A stretch of 14,509 nucleotides of DNA from Bacillota bacterium (lineage in GTDB: Bacteria > Bacillota > Clostridia > Acetivibrionales > JAFADI01), in contig JAFADI010000217.1 in assembly GCA_023424965.1 (NCBI GenBank), positions 1 to 14,509 of the forward strand, given 5' to 3'. The translations under genes were made by a program, and so were the position numbers. The notes under the pieces were generated by a model. That model saw only the letters and a list, made by a program, of their open reading frames with translations, was not told where the DNA came from and searched no databases. Each line of letters opens with the position of its first letter. Within the stretch, counting starts at the first letter, position 1. Positions 1 to 7,825 of the stretch are shown here, one piece after another.

Positions 1-15
1 AAAAAGGAAAACGGG

Positions 16-2367
16 ATGAAGATTCGAAACCTTTTAAAAATAAAAAAATACCGTACAAGGCTTTTCTTATGGATAACCTCTTTAATGATCATTTCCATTA
101 CCGTTTTCTCCTCCGTCATATACCTGAATGTGGAAAAGACGGTGCTGGGCAACGAGGTTGAGACGAGCCAGAAGATATTGAACCAGATGAAATACAACAT
201 CGATTACATGGATGAGATGGTCAAAAACCTCTGCCTCTCCACCTACTACAATGATGACGTGAAGTCCCTCATGAATTTGACCGAGGATGAGACTTACGAG
301 CAGATGAGCATCATCAACAAGCTGAGCAATTCCGTCATTGCCAGCAATCCCTATGTCCAGTCCATCTATGTTTACAACAACAGGAAAAAAAGCTTTTATT
401 CAACCTACAATTCTTTCAAGTACGAGGACCCGGACCTGGTGAAGCTCATCCAGGCCAACAGGGACATTCCTGTGCTCAAGCCTGTTTTCCGGCGGACGGA
501 AACCTACCATTCGGGGGATTTGATAAAATACAGCAATGTTTTGACCTATTTCATGTATGAACTGAAGGACAGCCAGAACAACATGCAGGGAGCGGTCATC
601 GTCAACGTCAAGCTGGACTGGCTCATCGAGAACATTAAAATCATCAATATGTTTAATGACAAACGGCAGGACAGGATCTTCATACTGGATGAAAATGGGG
701 AGCTTATCCGGGACGCGGCGGCGGCATACGCTGAAGACAAAGATTTTGAAGAGTATATCAGGGAACTGCATCTGGCAAAGAAAGCTGAAAACAAAAACGA
801 CGAAACCGACCTGCTCACAGGCGCCATTGGGAACAAAAACTATTTCATCTCCTGCATTCCCATCCAGGAGATCAACTGGGTGATGTATAAGGTACAGCCC
901 TATGATATGGTTTTTGAGTATATCAACAACCTCAAATACACCATCATCGTCATCACCTGCATCGTCTTGATTCTCCTTTTTATTGTCTCCTACACCCTGT
1001 CACGAGGTCTCTACAAGCCCTTTGAAGGACTGTTGAGGCTTGTGGGCTTCAACGGTGAAGCCCCTCCGGGCGCCAGAGGAGATGGGGATGAGTTCTCTTA
1101 CCTGCAGCAGGTATATAAGAACTCCATTGACCAATTGGGGAAATACAGCCTGGAGAAGAGGAGCAATGAGAAGATCATAAAAATATATTTTTTGAGAAAA
1201 CTCCTGCTCCAGAGCTCTTCCGTGACAAAAGAGGAATTTGAAACCAACAAGCAAGAGCACGGCATAAGCCTGGACTCCGACGGGCAGTTAATGGTCATCC
1301 TGCTGATCATTGACCGGCATAAGGAGTTTGAAGAAAATAATGACGTGGAAACGAGAGAATTACTGAAATTTGCCATCGTAAATATTGCCACGGAAATTTT
1401 ATCCCGGGCTTTCCGGTGTGAAGCCGTAGAAATGAAAAACGATGAGATTGCCGTAATCACAAATATCAAACAGGAGCTGGCTTCCCCGTATGAACAATTG
1501 AAGCTTATGCTGAAGGAAGCCCAGGACAAGCTGATGGAATACTATAAAATTTCTTTTACGGCGGTGTTCAGCGAGGAAACAGACAGTATAAACAAATTGG
1601 CCCTCTTATACAGTCATGCCTCCGATTACTCCATGTACAGGTTCGTCTTCGGCCCGAAATCCGTTATTACCCCTGGAATGCTGAAAAAGAACCTCACTGC
1701 CCTCCAATATGACTATAACTATGAAAAGCACAACCGGCTTATCGAGGAGATAAAACGGGGGAATTTAAAAGCGGCGGAAGGGATTCTGACCAATCTGCTG
1801 GGGGACGTAAAGAAAATGGAGTACAACAACATGATGCTCTCCCTGGCACATCTGGTCAATGCCATAAAAAATACCGTGTACGACATGAATCAGGCCCGGA
1901 AAAGTCCCGTCAATGTAAATATGCTTCTGGCAAGCCATGAAATTTTTGAACTGGAAACCATCGGCGAATTTCAGGATATCCTTCTGGAGGTGCTGCAAAA
2001 AGTCATGCTGAAGGACGAAGACCCGGTTGATTCGAAGGACATGCAGACGGCGGAGGCTGTTAAGCGGATAATCCTGGAGAAGTATTTCGACTACAATCTG
2101 AGCGTTTCGAGCATTGCGGAGGAACTGAGGATGTCTGCGGCAAAAATCAGTAAAGTTTACAAAGAGAACTTAAACATGTCGATCCCTGAACACATTAACA
2201 GCATAAGGCTTGCAAAAGCGGTGGAGTGGATGGAGAATTCAAAGCTCAGCGTAAGCGAAATCATGTTCAAGGTGGGAATTGAAAACGAAAGCTATTTTTA
2301 CAAAATTTTCAAGGCCAGGTACGGGGCAACTCCGCGAGAGTACATTTCAAGAAATCTGCACAAGTAA
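16..2367 (+). CDS. Membrane-anchored AraC-family sensor-regulator (YesS type)
   Basis: 783 aa. It probably senses an extracellular sugar signal and activates the downstream transport and hydrolase genes. Seen: a basic N-terminus, a hydrophobic segment at about 16-37, an extracytoplasmic region of about 270 residues, and a second membrane segment at about 308-328. A cytoplasmic middle region of about 400-600 includes the stretch SMYRFVFGPKSVI near 540, typical of the degenerate GGDEF-like domain in this group. A C-terminal AraC DNA-binding region with two helix-turn-helix units spans about 679-783 (SVSSIAEEL...; SVSEIMFKVGIENESYFYKIFK...). The start is supported by AAGGA about 7 nt upstream. 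Known of the family: such one-piece regulators sit beside LplB/YtcP-type importers and act on adjacent operons. Inferred: the direct repeats at 4083-4129 may be its target. The ligand is unknown. The AraC assignment is firm; the sensor fold (Cache-like) is likely but was not checked. Confidence 0.93.
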   Translation: MKIRNLLKIKKYRTRLFLWITSLMIISITVFSSVIYLNVEKTVLGNEVETSQKILNQMKYNIDYMDEMVKNLCLSTYYNDDVKSLMNLTEDETYEQMSIINKLSNSVIASNPYVQSIYVYNNRKKSFYSTYNSFKYEDPDLVKLIQANRDIPVLKPVFRRTETYHSGDLIKYSNVLTYFMYELKDSQNNMQGAVIVNVKLDWLIENIKIINMFNDKRQDRIFILDENGELIRDAAAAYAEDKDFEEYIRELHLAKKAENKNDETDLLTGAIGNKNYFISCIPIQEINWVMYKVQPYDMVFEYINNLKYTIIVITCIVLILLFIVSYTLSRGLYKPFEGLLRLVGFNGEAPPGARGDGDEFSYLQQVYKNSIDQLGKYSLEKRSNEKIIKIYFLRKLLLQSSSVTKEEFETNKQEHGISLDSDGQLMVILLIIDRHKEFEENNDVETRELLKFAIVNIATEILSRAFRCEAVEMKNDEIAVITNIKQELASPYEQLKLMLKEAQDKLMEYYKISFTAVFSEETDSINKLALLYSHASDYSMYRFVFGPKSVITPGMLKKNLTALQYDYNYEKHNRLIEEIKRGNLKAAEGILTNLLGDVKKMEYNNMMLSLAHLVNAIKNTVYDMNQARKSPVNVNMLLASHEIFELETIGEFQDILLEVLQKVMLKDEDPVDSKDMQTAEAVKRIILEKYFDYNLSVSSIAEELRMSAAKISKVYKENLNMSIPEHINSIRLAKAVEWMENSKLSVSEIMFKVGIENESYFYKIFKARYGATPREYISRNLHK

Positions 2368-2430
2368 GTTTTTTGATACACGGCGCCATCGCTGCAGCGG
2401 GATATCCTGTTTCTTTATGGGGGAATGAGA

Positions 2431-3972
2431 ATGCACAATCCAAAAGGCCCTAAGGCTTTATGTAAAGTTCTGGCTCTGCTTTTTGTTTTTACTCTTGTTG
2501 TCACAGGGTGTGATGCTACCGGCTCCGCCCTTTTGAAATACAAAAATAAAACCGGCGCGGTCTCCGGGAAAGGGACGCAGGCCCTTGACAGCTATGAAAT
2601 CAAATGGTTTATGCCAAATGGCGTTCAGCCCGACATGGAGGCGGTCAACGCCGAGATGAGCAAAATCACCAGGGAAAAGATCAACGCCAGCCTGAAGGTG
2701 GAATTTATCGACTGGGGAAGCTATGACCGTAAAATTCAGGTGAAAATAGCCTCAAGGGACCCCATGGACCTGATATTCACCTCCAACTGGTCAAATGACT
2801 ACATTACAGGCGTTAACAAGGGTGCCTACCTTGAGATCAGCCGCGAGAAACTTAAGACCCTTGCGCCCAACGTTCTGGAGGAAGTGCCCGAAAGGTGCTG
2901 GCCGGCGGCGTACGTGGAGGGCAAGCTCTATGCCATCATCAATACCCAGGTGGAAGGAAGGACCCCGGGTATTTTCGGGTATAAAAAGTATTTCGACAAG
3001 TATTCCGTGGACATCACCAAGATGACAAAAATGGAGGATTTGACGCCATTTCTGGAAATGATAAAGGCAGGGGAGCCGGGGATCATTCCCATAGAAATCG
3101 ACGGAACAAAGCCCTGGTTCAACGATATTGCCCTCACCTACGGCATGGAGATATTCTCCAAGGAGAATCCGGCGGCTCTCTATATAAAAGATGATTCCGC
3201 AAAGGTAATGAACTATTTTGCCGCGCCGGAGACCAAAGCATACCTGGAGCTGGTGCGGGAGTGGTACACAAAGGGATATATCAGAAAGGATGCGGCCATC
3301 GTCAAGGACTATCTTACCGACCTGAAGGCCGGGAAAATCGCTCTGATGGCCAATGTCTTAAACCCGGACACCATGGCGAACCAGGCTGCCCTCTGGGGAG
3401 TAAAGAGCTCGGAGATGGCGGGCCGGACATTTATGAAGACCTTCATGGGCACCGGCGGTATCACTGCTTCCATGACCGCCATCAGCAGGACTTCCAAAGA
3501 CCCCGACCGGTGCTACATGCTTTACAACCTCCTTTATGACAGGAACGATACAAAGCTGTTCAACATGCTGAACTATGGAATTGAGGGGCGGCATTATACC
3601 CGGAAGGACGACGTGGTAACCCAGGTTCCCAACTCCGGGTATTGGGTTTCCTGCGGCTGGGAAAACGGAAACATGTTCAACTCCTACCGGCAGAGCGAGG
3701 ACCAGCCCCCATGGTACCCCACGGGGCCTCAGATGAACGAGACTGCCGGAACGTCAACGGTCTTCGGCTTCAATTTCAACCTGGAGCCGGTAAAGGTAGA
3801 GCTTGCCCAGTGCTCTTTCGTCGTGGGTGAATATTATAACGGATTGTTTACCGGGTCGGTAGACCCCGACCGCTACCTTCCTGAATTTCTTGACAAGCTG
3901 AACCGGGTGGGAGCGGAAAGAGTCATTGAAGAGATGCAAAAGCAAATTGATGAATGGAAAAAGAACAAATAG
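2431..3972 (+). CDS. ABC transporter sugar-binding lipoprotein 1 (DUF3502/LipO-like)
   Basis: 513 aa from this start. It is the extracellular substrate-binding part of an oligosaccharide importer, anchored to the outer face of the membrane. Seen: a signal segment ending in a lipobox (VVTGC, Cys27 from this start), a binding-protein fold beginning near YEIKWFMPNG, and a C-terminal region with LLYDRNDTKLFNMLNYGIEG and GWENGNMFNSYRQSE, which fits the DUF3502-containing family. ATG 2431 is chosen because the only SD-like run (GGGGA, 2420-2424) lies 6 nt upstream; ATG 2425, two codons earlier, would be too close. It lies 63 bp after the regulator, with no obvious promoter between them, and is closed by a strong terminator, so it may be made separately from the permeases. 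By eye more than half of its mature residues match the second binding protein at 6155-7723. Substrate unknown. Confidence 0.93.
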   Translation: MHNPKGPKALCKVLALLFVFTLVVTGCDATGSALLKYKNKTGAVSGKGTQALDSYEIKWFMPNGVQPDMEAVNAEMSKITREKINASLKVEFIDWGSYDRKIQVKIASRDPMDLIFTSNWSNDYITGVNKGAYLEISREKLKTLAPNVLEEVPERCWPAAYVEGKLYAIINTQVEGRTPGIFGYKKYFDKYSVDITKMTKMEDLTPFLEMIKAGEPGIIPIEIDGTKPWFNDIALTYGMEIFSKENPAALYIKDDSAKVMNYFAAPETKAYLELVREWYTKGYIRKDAAIVKDYLTDLKAGKIALMANVLNPDTMANQAALWGVKSSEMAGRTFMKTFMGTGGITASMTAISRTSKDPDRCYMLYNLLYDRNDTKLFNMLNYGIEGRHYTRKDDVVTQVPNSGYWVSCGWENGNMFNSYRQSEDQPPWYPTGPQMNETAGTSTVFGFNFNLEPVKVELAQCSFVVGEYYNGLFTGSVDPDRYLPEFLDKLNRVGAERVIEEMQKQIDEWKKNK

Positions 3973-3988
3973 TATAACATCCTGTCTG

Positions 3989-4043
3989 GAAAACAAAAAC
4001 AAGGAGGGACCCTTTTGGGGGTGTCCTCCTTGTTTTTGTTTTC
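3989..4043 (+). terminator. Rho-independent terminator after binding protein 1
   Basis: Arms at 3989-4007 and 4025-4043 form a perfect 19-bp stem, extendable inward with one bulge. The stem core is AAGGAGG/CCTCCTT, and the 3' arm runs into TTGTTTTTGTTTT. The 5' arm is A-rich, so the hairpin could also work on the minus strand. It separates the first binding-protein gene from the permease genes, implying a separate or attenuated transcript for the latter. Confidence 0.85.
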
Positions 4044-4082
4044 TCTAAATACCTGTATAGGCACGATCTGAGCCTGTTTGTC

Positions 4083-4129
4083 AGAAAAAGTACAGTGTGC
4101 TTTTCCGCCGGCGGAGAAAAAGTACAGTG
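4083..4129 (+). promoter_or_regulatory. Candidate operator: two 15-bp direct repeats
   Basis: AGAAAAAGTACAGTG occurs at 4083-4097 and again at 4115-4129, exactly 32 bp apart (about three helical turns). A perfect 10-bp palindrome CCGCCGGCGG lies between them at 4105-4114. Each copy is itself close to a small inverted repeat (AAGTACAGTGCTT in the second). A further AGTACA is at 4187-4192. Same-face direct repeats upstream of a transporter gene suit an AraC-family activator, whose gene starts this window; that link is inference. A palindrome-binding repressor is an alternative. Confidence 0.5.
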
Positions 4130-4156
4130 CTTCAAATACCCCCCTCAAAATATACA
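4128..4156 (+). promoter_or_regulatory. Possible promoter for the permease genes
   Basis: TATACA at 4151-4156 could be a -10 box. The -35 position 17 bp upstream (4128-4133) is a poor match and overlaps the end of the second direct repeat. A weak -35 with an overlapping activator site is the usual layout of a class II AraC-activated promoter. Weak evidence, because other AT-rich boxes (TAAAAT, 4177-4182) are present. Confidence 0.25.
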
Positions 4157-4215
4157 GTCGGATAAAAAGCAAATCGTAAAATGAGCAGTACAACTCCCCG
4201 GAGGACAGGTGTAGC

Positions 4216-4284
4216 ATGAAATTGCAGCAGCGGTTAAAAACCAATCCGGGAGGTAGTGACGCTTATGAATTCTCTTTCTACTGA
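4216..4284 (+). CDS. Possible 22-aa upstream ORF overlapping the permease start
   Basis: ATG 4216 opens a 22-codon frame, MKLQQRLKTNPGGSDAYEFS followed by FY, ending at TGA 4282-4284. GGAGG at 4200-4204 lies 11 nt before the ATG, a usable SD spacing. The frame runs over the permease SD and past its ATG at 4265 in another frame, so its translation could influence permease initiation. No homology is recognised. It may equally be chance, since short frames with purine-rich leaders are common. Confidence 0.2.
   Translation: MKLQQRLKTNPGGSDAYEFSFY
4248..4253 (+). promoter_or_regulatory. Ribosome binding site of permease 1
   Basis: GGGAGG with an 11-nt spacer to ATG 4265. It decides against the in-frame GTG at 4256, which would lie only 2 nt away. 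Confidence 0.7.
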
Positions 4285-5185
4285 ATTTAAACATTTTAGA
4301 AAAAACAAGGCTTTATTTTTTCTGGGACTGCCGGCCATCGTAGCTTTATTCATGGTATATTATGTACCCATGTTCGGCCTGGTTATCGCCTTCAAAAACT
4401 ATTCCTATGAAAAAGGGATCTGGGGAAGCCCCTGGGCGGGGCTGGACAATTTCAAATTTTTCTTCACCTCGGAGGATGCCTTCAGGGTTACACGGAACAC
4501 ACTGCTGTTAAATGGGGCATTTATTGTTTTGAGCTTTGCCTTTGCGGTCATCGTGGCCCTTATGCTGAACGAACTTGGCAAAAAAGCCATCAAGGTGTTC
4601 CAGACGGTGTTGTTCATTCCCTATTTCATATCCTGGATTGTCGTGGGCTACCTGGTCTATGGCTTTCTCAGCCCTGATTTCGGGGTCATCAACACCATCC
4701 TGAAGTCTTTGAACATGGCGCCAGTGGATTGGTATGCGAATCCCGGGTATTGGCCCGCCATTCTCATTATCGCATACCTGTGGAAGAATGTGGGGTATCT
4801 GACCATCATTTTCTATACCGGTATTCTGGGGATTGATTCATCCTATTACGAGGCCGCGGCCATCGATGGTGCAAGCAAGCTCCAGCAGGTGAGAACCATC
4901 ACCATTCCCCTCATCCGGCCGTTAATTATCCTGATGGTCATTCTCAGCATCGGCAAGATTTTCTATTCCGATTTCGGATTGTTCTTCTTTGTCCCCAGGG
5001 AAGTGGGAGCACTTCTTCCTACAACAGATGTTATCGACACCTATGTGTACAGATCCCTGAGGGTAATAGGAGACCTGGGAATGGCTTCGGCGGCGGGCTT
5101 CTACCAGTCCATTGTCGGTTTTGTACTGGTCATGGCGTCCAATCTGGTCATCCGGAAAATCAGCAAGGAAGATGCAGTATTCTAG
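4265..5185 (+). CDS. ABC sugar transporter permease 1 (LplB-like)
   Basis: 306 aa. One of the two membrane subunits of the importer fed by the binding lipoproteins. Seen: a short basic N-terminus (FRKNKALFFLGLPAIVALF), about six hydrophobic segments, and the cytoplasmic coupling loop EAAAIDGASKLQQVRTITIP at residues 196-215, the EAA motif that contacts the ATPase. Length and motif fit the BPD_transp_1 permeases paired with LplB/YtcP-type systems. It starts a likely new transcription unit after the terminator and is followed 25 bp later by permease 2. No ATPase gene is present in the window. In Bacillota such importers commonly share a multitask MsmX-type ATPase encoded elsewhere, which is the probable case here (inference). 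Confidence 0.93.
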   Translation: MNSLSTEFKHFRKNKALFFLGLPAIVALFMVYYVPMFGLVIAFKNYSYEKGIWGSPWAGLDNFKFFFTSEDAFRVTRNTLLLNGAFIVLSFAFAVIVALMLNELGKKAIKVFQTVLFIPYFISWIVVGYLVYGFLSPDFGVINTILKSLNMAPVDWYANPGYWPAILIIAYLWKNVGYLTIIFYTGILGIDSSYYEAAAIDGASKLQQVRTITIPLIRPLIILMVILSIGKIFYSDFGLFFFVPREVGALLPTTDVIDTYVYRSLRVIGDLGMASAAGFYQSIVGFVLVMASNLVIRKISKEDAVF

Positions 5186-5193
5186 TTATTGCC

Positions 5194-5199
5194 GGGAGG
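5194..5199 (+). promoter_or_regulatory. Ribosome binding site of permease 2
   Basis: GGGAGG, 11 nt before ATG 5211. It supports this start over the in-frame ATG at 5112, which lies inside permease 1. Confidence 0.7.
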
Positions 5200-5210
5200 A
5201 GACATCTTTT

Positions 5211-6095
5211 ATGAAAAAAATATATAAATCCGGGATTCCCAATATTCTTATAACGGTTATCCTGACGCTTCTGTCCATTGCCACCATTTTGCCTTTGATC
5301 TATTTGGTTTCGGTATCGCTGTCCACCAACGAAGGGATCGTAAAATACGGCTATACCTTGATTCCAAGGTCTTTTACCCTGGAGGGGTACCAATTCATTT
5401 TGAGAGTGCCCAAACCCATCATTACGGGATATATCATTTCCACCCTTGTCACCGTACTGGGTACGGCCCTGGGATTGGCGCTGTCTTCATCCCTGGCCTA
5501 TGTGATGGCACGGAAGGATTTCCGGTACAGCAGAGGCATATCCTTTTTTGTTTTCTTCACCATGCTTTTCAACGGAGGTCTTGTACCTTCCTATATGCTC
5601 ATGACGAAATTCTTCCATGTGCAGAATACCATCTGGGGACTGATCATTCCTTACAGCATAAGTCCCTGGTTCACCATGATCATGAAGGGCTTCATGCAAA
5701 CCCTGCCCTTTGAGATTGTGGAGTCGGCGAAAATTGACGGTGCAGGAGAGTTCAAAACTTTTGTCCGGATCGTTTTGCCGGTGGTAAAGCCTGCCATCGC
5801 CACGGTGGGCCTGTTCTACGCCTTTGCCTACTGGAATGACTGGTGGCTTGCCATGCTCTATATCAGCAGGGAAAGCCTGATTCCGCTGCAGTTCCTGCTC
5901 TACCGGACGTTGAGCAATTTAAGCTATATCCTGAACAATATGTCATCCCTGTTGAATGTAAACATGGGGAACATCCCCAGCGAATCCGTGAGAATGGGAA
6001 TGGCAGTATTGGCCGCGGGGCCTATGCTGGTTCTGTTCCCCTTTTTTCAGAAGCACTTTGTCAAAGGACTTACCGTAGGAAGCGTAAAAGGTTAG
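5211..6095 (+). CDS. ABC sugar transporter permease 2 (YtcP/LplC-like)
   Basis: 294 aa from ATG 5211. The second membrane subunit, forming a heterodimer with permease 1. Seen: a first membrane segment at about 9-33 (ILITVILTLLSIATILPLIY), further hydrophobic segments, and the coupling loop ESAKIDGAGEFKTFVRIVLP at 171-190. The C-terminus (FPFFQKHFVKGLTVGSVKG) is typical of YtcP/LplC-type permeases. An upstream in-frame ATG at 5112 would add 33 residues overlapping the previous gene and lacks an SD, so it was not used. The gene is 25 bp after permease 1 and 59 bp before binding protein 2, consistent with one operon. Confidence 0.93.
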   Translation: MKKIYKSGIPNILITVILTLLSIATILPLIYLVSVSLSTNEGIVKYGYTLIPRSFTLEGYQFILRVPKPIITGYIISTLVTVLGTALGLALSSSLAYVMARKDFRYSRGISFFVFFTMLFNGGLVPSYMLMTKFFHVQNTIWGLIIPYSISPWFTMIMKGFMQTLPFEIVESAKIDGAGEFKTFVRIVLPVVKPAIATVGLFYAFAYWNDWWLAMLYISRESLIPLQFLLYRTLSNLSYILNNMSSLLNVNMGNIPSESVRMGMAVLAAGPMLVLFPFFQKHFVKGLTVGSVKG

Positions 6096-6141
6096 TAATT
6101 CACAAGGTTGTTGCCAGCAATGGTTTCAATAAATAAAAAAC

Positions 6142-6147
6142 AGGAGG
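6142..6147 (+). promoter_or_regulatory. Strong ribosome binding site of binding protein 2
   Basis: AGGAGG in an A-rich leader with a 7-nt spacer to ATG 6155. It is clearly stronger than the site before binding protein 1, in keeping with high-level synthesis of a binding protein within a permease operon. Confidence 0.7.
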
Positions 6148-6154
6148 AAATAAA

Positions 6155-7723
6155 ATGTCAAGAAGAAGTCGAAAGGTTGTATCACTCATTCTTTCCGTTG
6201 TTTTTACTTTAGGGATGTTGTTGTCCGGCTGTGGCGCAAATAAAACCCCGGAGGCAGCAGATACAAAAACGGATACCGGAGCAAAACCGGCAGATACGGC
6301 AGACACAAAGGCGGCGGATACTAATCTTGCACCCTATGAAATCAGCTGGTTCTTCCCCAACAGCGCACAGGCGGATGTGGACCTGGTAGCGGCCGAGATG
6401 AGCAAGATCACCAGGGAAAAAATCAATGCCACGTTAAAGCTGACAATTCTTGATTGGGGAAGCTATGCACAGAACTTGCAGATTAAGATGGCTTCCGCCG
6501 AACCCATGGACCTGATCTGGACAGACGGCGGTACCTTGCCTTATCTGCCTTCAGTGAACAAGGGGGCCTTTACCGAAATCACCCAGGACATGCTTGCGCA
6601 GTACGGACCCAACATATTAAAAGGAGTTCCTGAGAAGGCCTGGCCCGCGGCCTATGTAAACGGAAAGCTGTATGCCATCATCAACACACAGGTTTTGGGA
6701 AGAACCCCCGGGATAATCCTCCAGAAAAAATATGTGGACCAGTTGGGCCTGGATATATCCAAGGTTACCAAGCTGGAAGACCTGACCTCCTTCTATGAAA
6801 AAGTACATGCTTCAGATGCTACACTGGTGCCCTTTGAAACGGCTCAAAATACGAGCGGAGGTATCTTCTTCAATGAATATTCCAGCACCCTCGGCATCGA
6901 GCTGCTGGGAAGGCAGAATCCTGCAGCCGTATATATCAGCGATGATTCAACCAAAGTGATGAATTATTTCGAAGCCCCTGAGACAAAGGCATATTTGAAG
7001 TTAATGCACGAATGGTACCAGAAGGGCATCATCAAGAAGGAAGCTCCCATGCTCAAAGACGTTACCCCTGACCAGAAGGCGGGAAAGACCGTTTCAATTC
7101 CCACCGTGATCAACCCGGATACACCTGCAAACCAGTCAGCCAAATTGAACCTCCAGGCGGCAGACGTGACTTCGCTGACCTTCTCCAAGACCTTCATGAA
7201 CACGGCCTCCATCATCGCTACCATGACGGCAATCAGCAAGACCTCCAAGGACCCTGCAAGATGCCTCATGCTGTATAACCTGCTGTATGATGAAAAGGAT
7301 ACGAAACTGTTCAATATGATGAACTACGGTATTGAGGGCAAGCACTATACCTTGAAGGACGATGTGGCCACCTTTGTTCCCAACTCCGGGTACATGCTTG
7401 CCAGCGGCTGGGAAAACGGGAACATGTTCAACTCTTACAGGCAGAGCGAGGTTCAGCCCAAATGGTATCCTGTAGGTCCCGACATGAACAACAGTGCCAC
7501 GGTATCCAAGCTCCTGGGCTTCAACCTGGACCCGGAACCCATTAAGAACGAATTGGCACAGGTTGCATCGGTTGTAGACGAATTCTACGGCGGATTGTTC
7601 ACCGGTGTTGCAGACCCTGAAACCACACTGCCCAAGTTCCTGGCGAAGCTGAAGGGTGCGGGAGCGGATAAGATTATTCAGGAAACACAGAGCCAGGTTG
7701 ACGCATGGAAGAAGGCAAAATAG
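6155..7723 (+). CDS. ABC transporter sugar-binding lipoprotein 2 (DUF3502/LipO-like)
   Basis: 522 aa. The second extracellular solute-binding protein of the locus. Seen: a signal segment with lipobox LLSGC (Cys26), then a flexible Ala/Asp/Thr/Lys-rich linker (about 27-60, with repeated ADT units) tethering the domain. The binding-protein fold begins at YEISWFFPNSAQ and has the same C-terminal signatures as paralogue 1 (LLYDEKDTKLFNMMNYGIEG; GWENGNMFNSYRQSE). Alignment by eye runs almost end to end. The clearest differences are the linker, a stretch near residues 220-240 (about LVPFETAQNTSGGIF against IIPIEIDGTKPWF in the paralogue) and the region around ADVTSLTFSKTFMNTAS. Sharing the same permeases with altered specificity is a likely reason for the duplication. 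Substrate unknown; a mannose-containing oligosaccharide is suggested only by the GH38 neighbour. Confidence 0.94.
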   Translation: MSRRSRKVVSLILSVVFTLGMLLSGCGANKTPEAADTKTDTGAKPADTADTKAADTNLAPYEISWFFPNSAQADVDLVAAEMSKITREKINATLKLTILDWGSYAQNLQIKMASAEPMDLIWTDGGTLPYLPSVNKGAFTEITQDMLAQYGPNILKGVPEKAWPAAYVNGKLYAIINTQVLGRTPGIILQKKYVDQLGLDISKVTKLEDLTSFYEKVHASDATLVPFETAQNTSGGIFFNEYSSTLGIELLGRQNPAAVYISDDSTKVMNYFEAPETKAYLKLMHEWYQKGIIKKEAPMLKDVTPDQKAGKTVSIPTVINPDTPANQSAKLNLQAADVTSLTFSKTFMNTASIIATMTAISKTSKDPARCLMLYNLLYDEKDTKLFNMMNYGIEGKHYTLKDDVATFVPNSGYMLASGWENGNMFNSYRQSEVQPKWYPVGPDMNNSATVSKLLGFNLDPEPIKNELAQVASVVDEFYGGLFTGVADPETTLPKFLAKLKGAGADKIIQETQSQVDAWKKAK

Positions 7724-7747
7724 CCTGTTAAACCATACTTTCAACAA

Positions 7748-7770
7748 GGGGATGGGCCAGGCCTGTCCCC
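7748..7770 (+). other. Intercistronic stem-loop after binding protein 2
   Basis: GGGGATGGG (7748-7756) and CCTGTCCCC (7762-7770) form a 9-bp stem with two G-U pairs. TTAAACCA (7728-7735) and TGGTTTAA (7773-7780) can form an outer stem. No T-run follows, so it is less likely a full terminator than an RNA-stabilising or partly terminating hairpin, as often seen after highly expressed binding-protein genes. Confidence 0.4.
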
Positions 7771-7825
7771 CCTGGTTTAAAAGCGGATTGCAACAAATAT
7801 TCCAGCGGAAAAGGCGTAAAAAGTG

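Noticed and set aside
6096..6154. Possible terminator or promoter between permease 2 and binding protein 2
   Set aside because: No stem-loop and no convincing -35/-10 pair in the 59-bp gap; the genes look co-transcribed.
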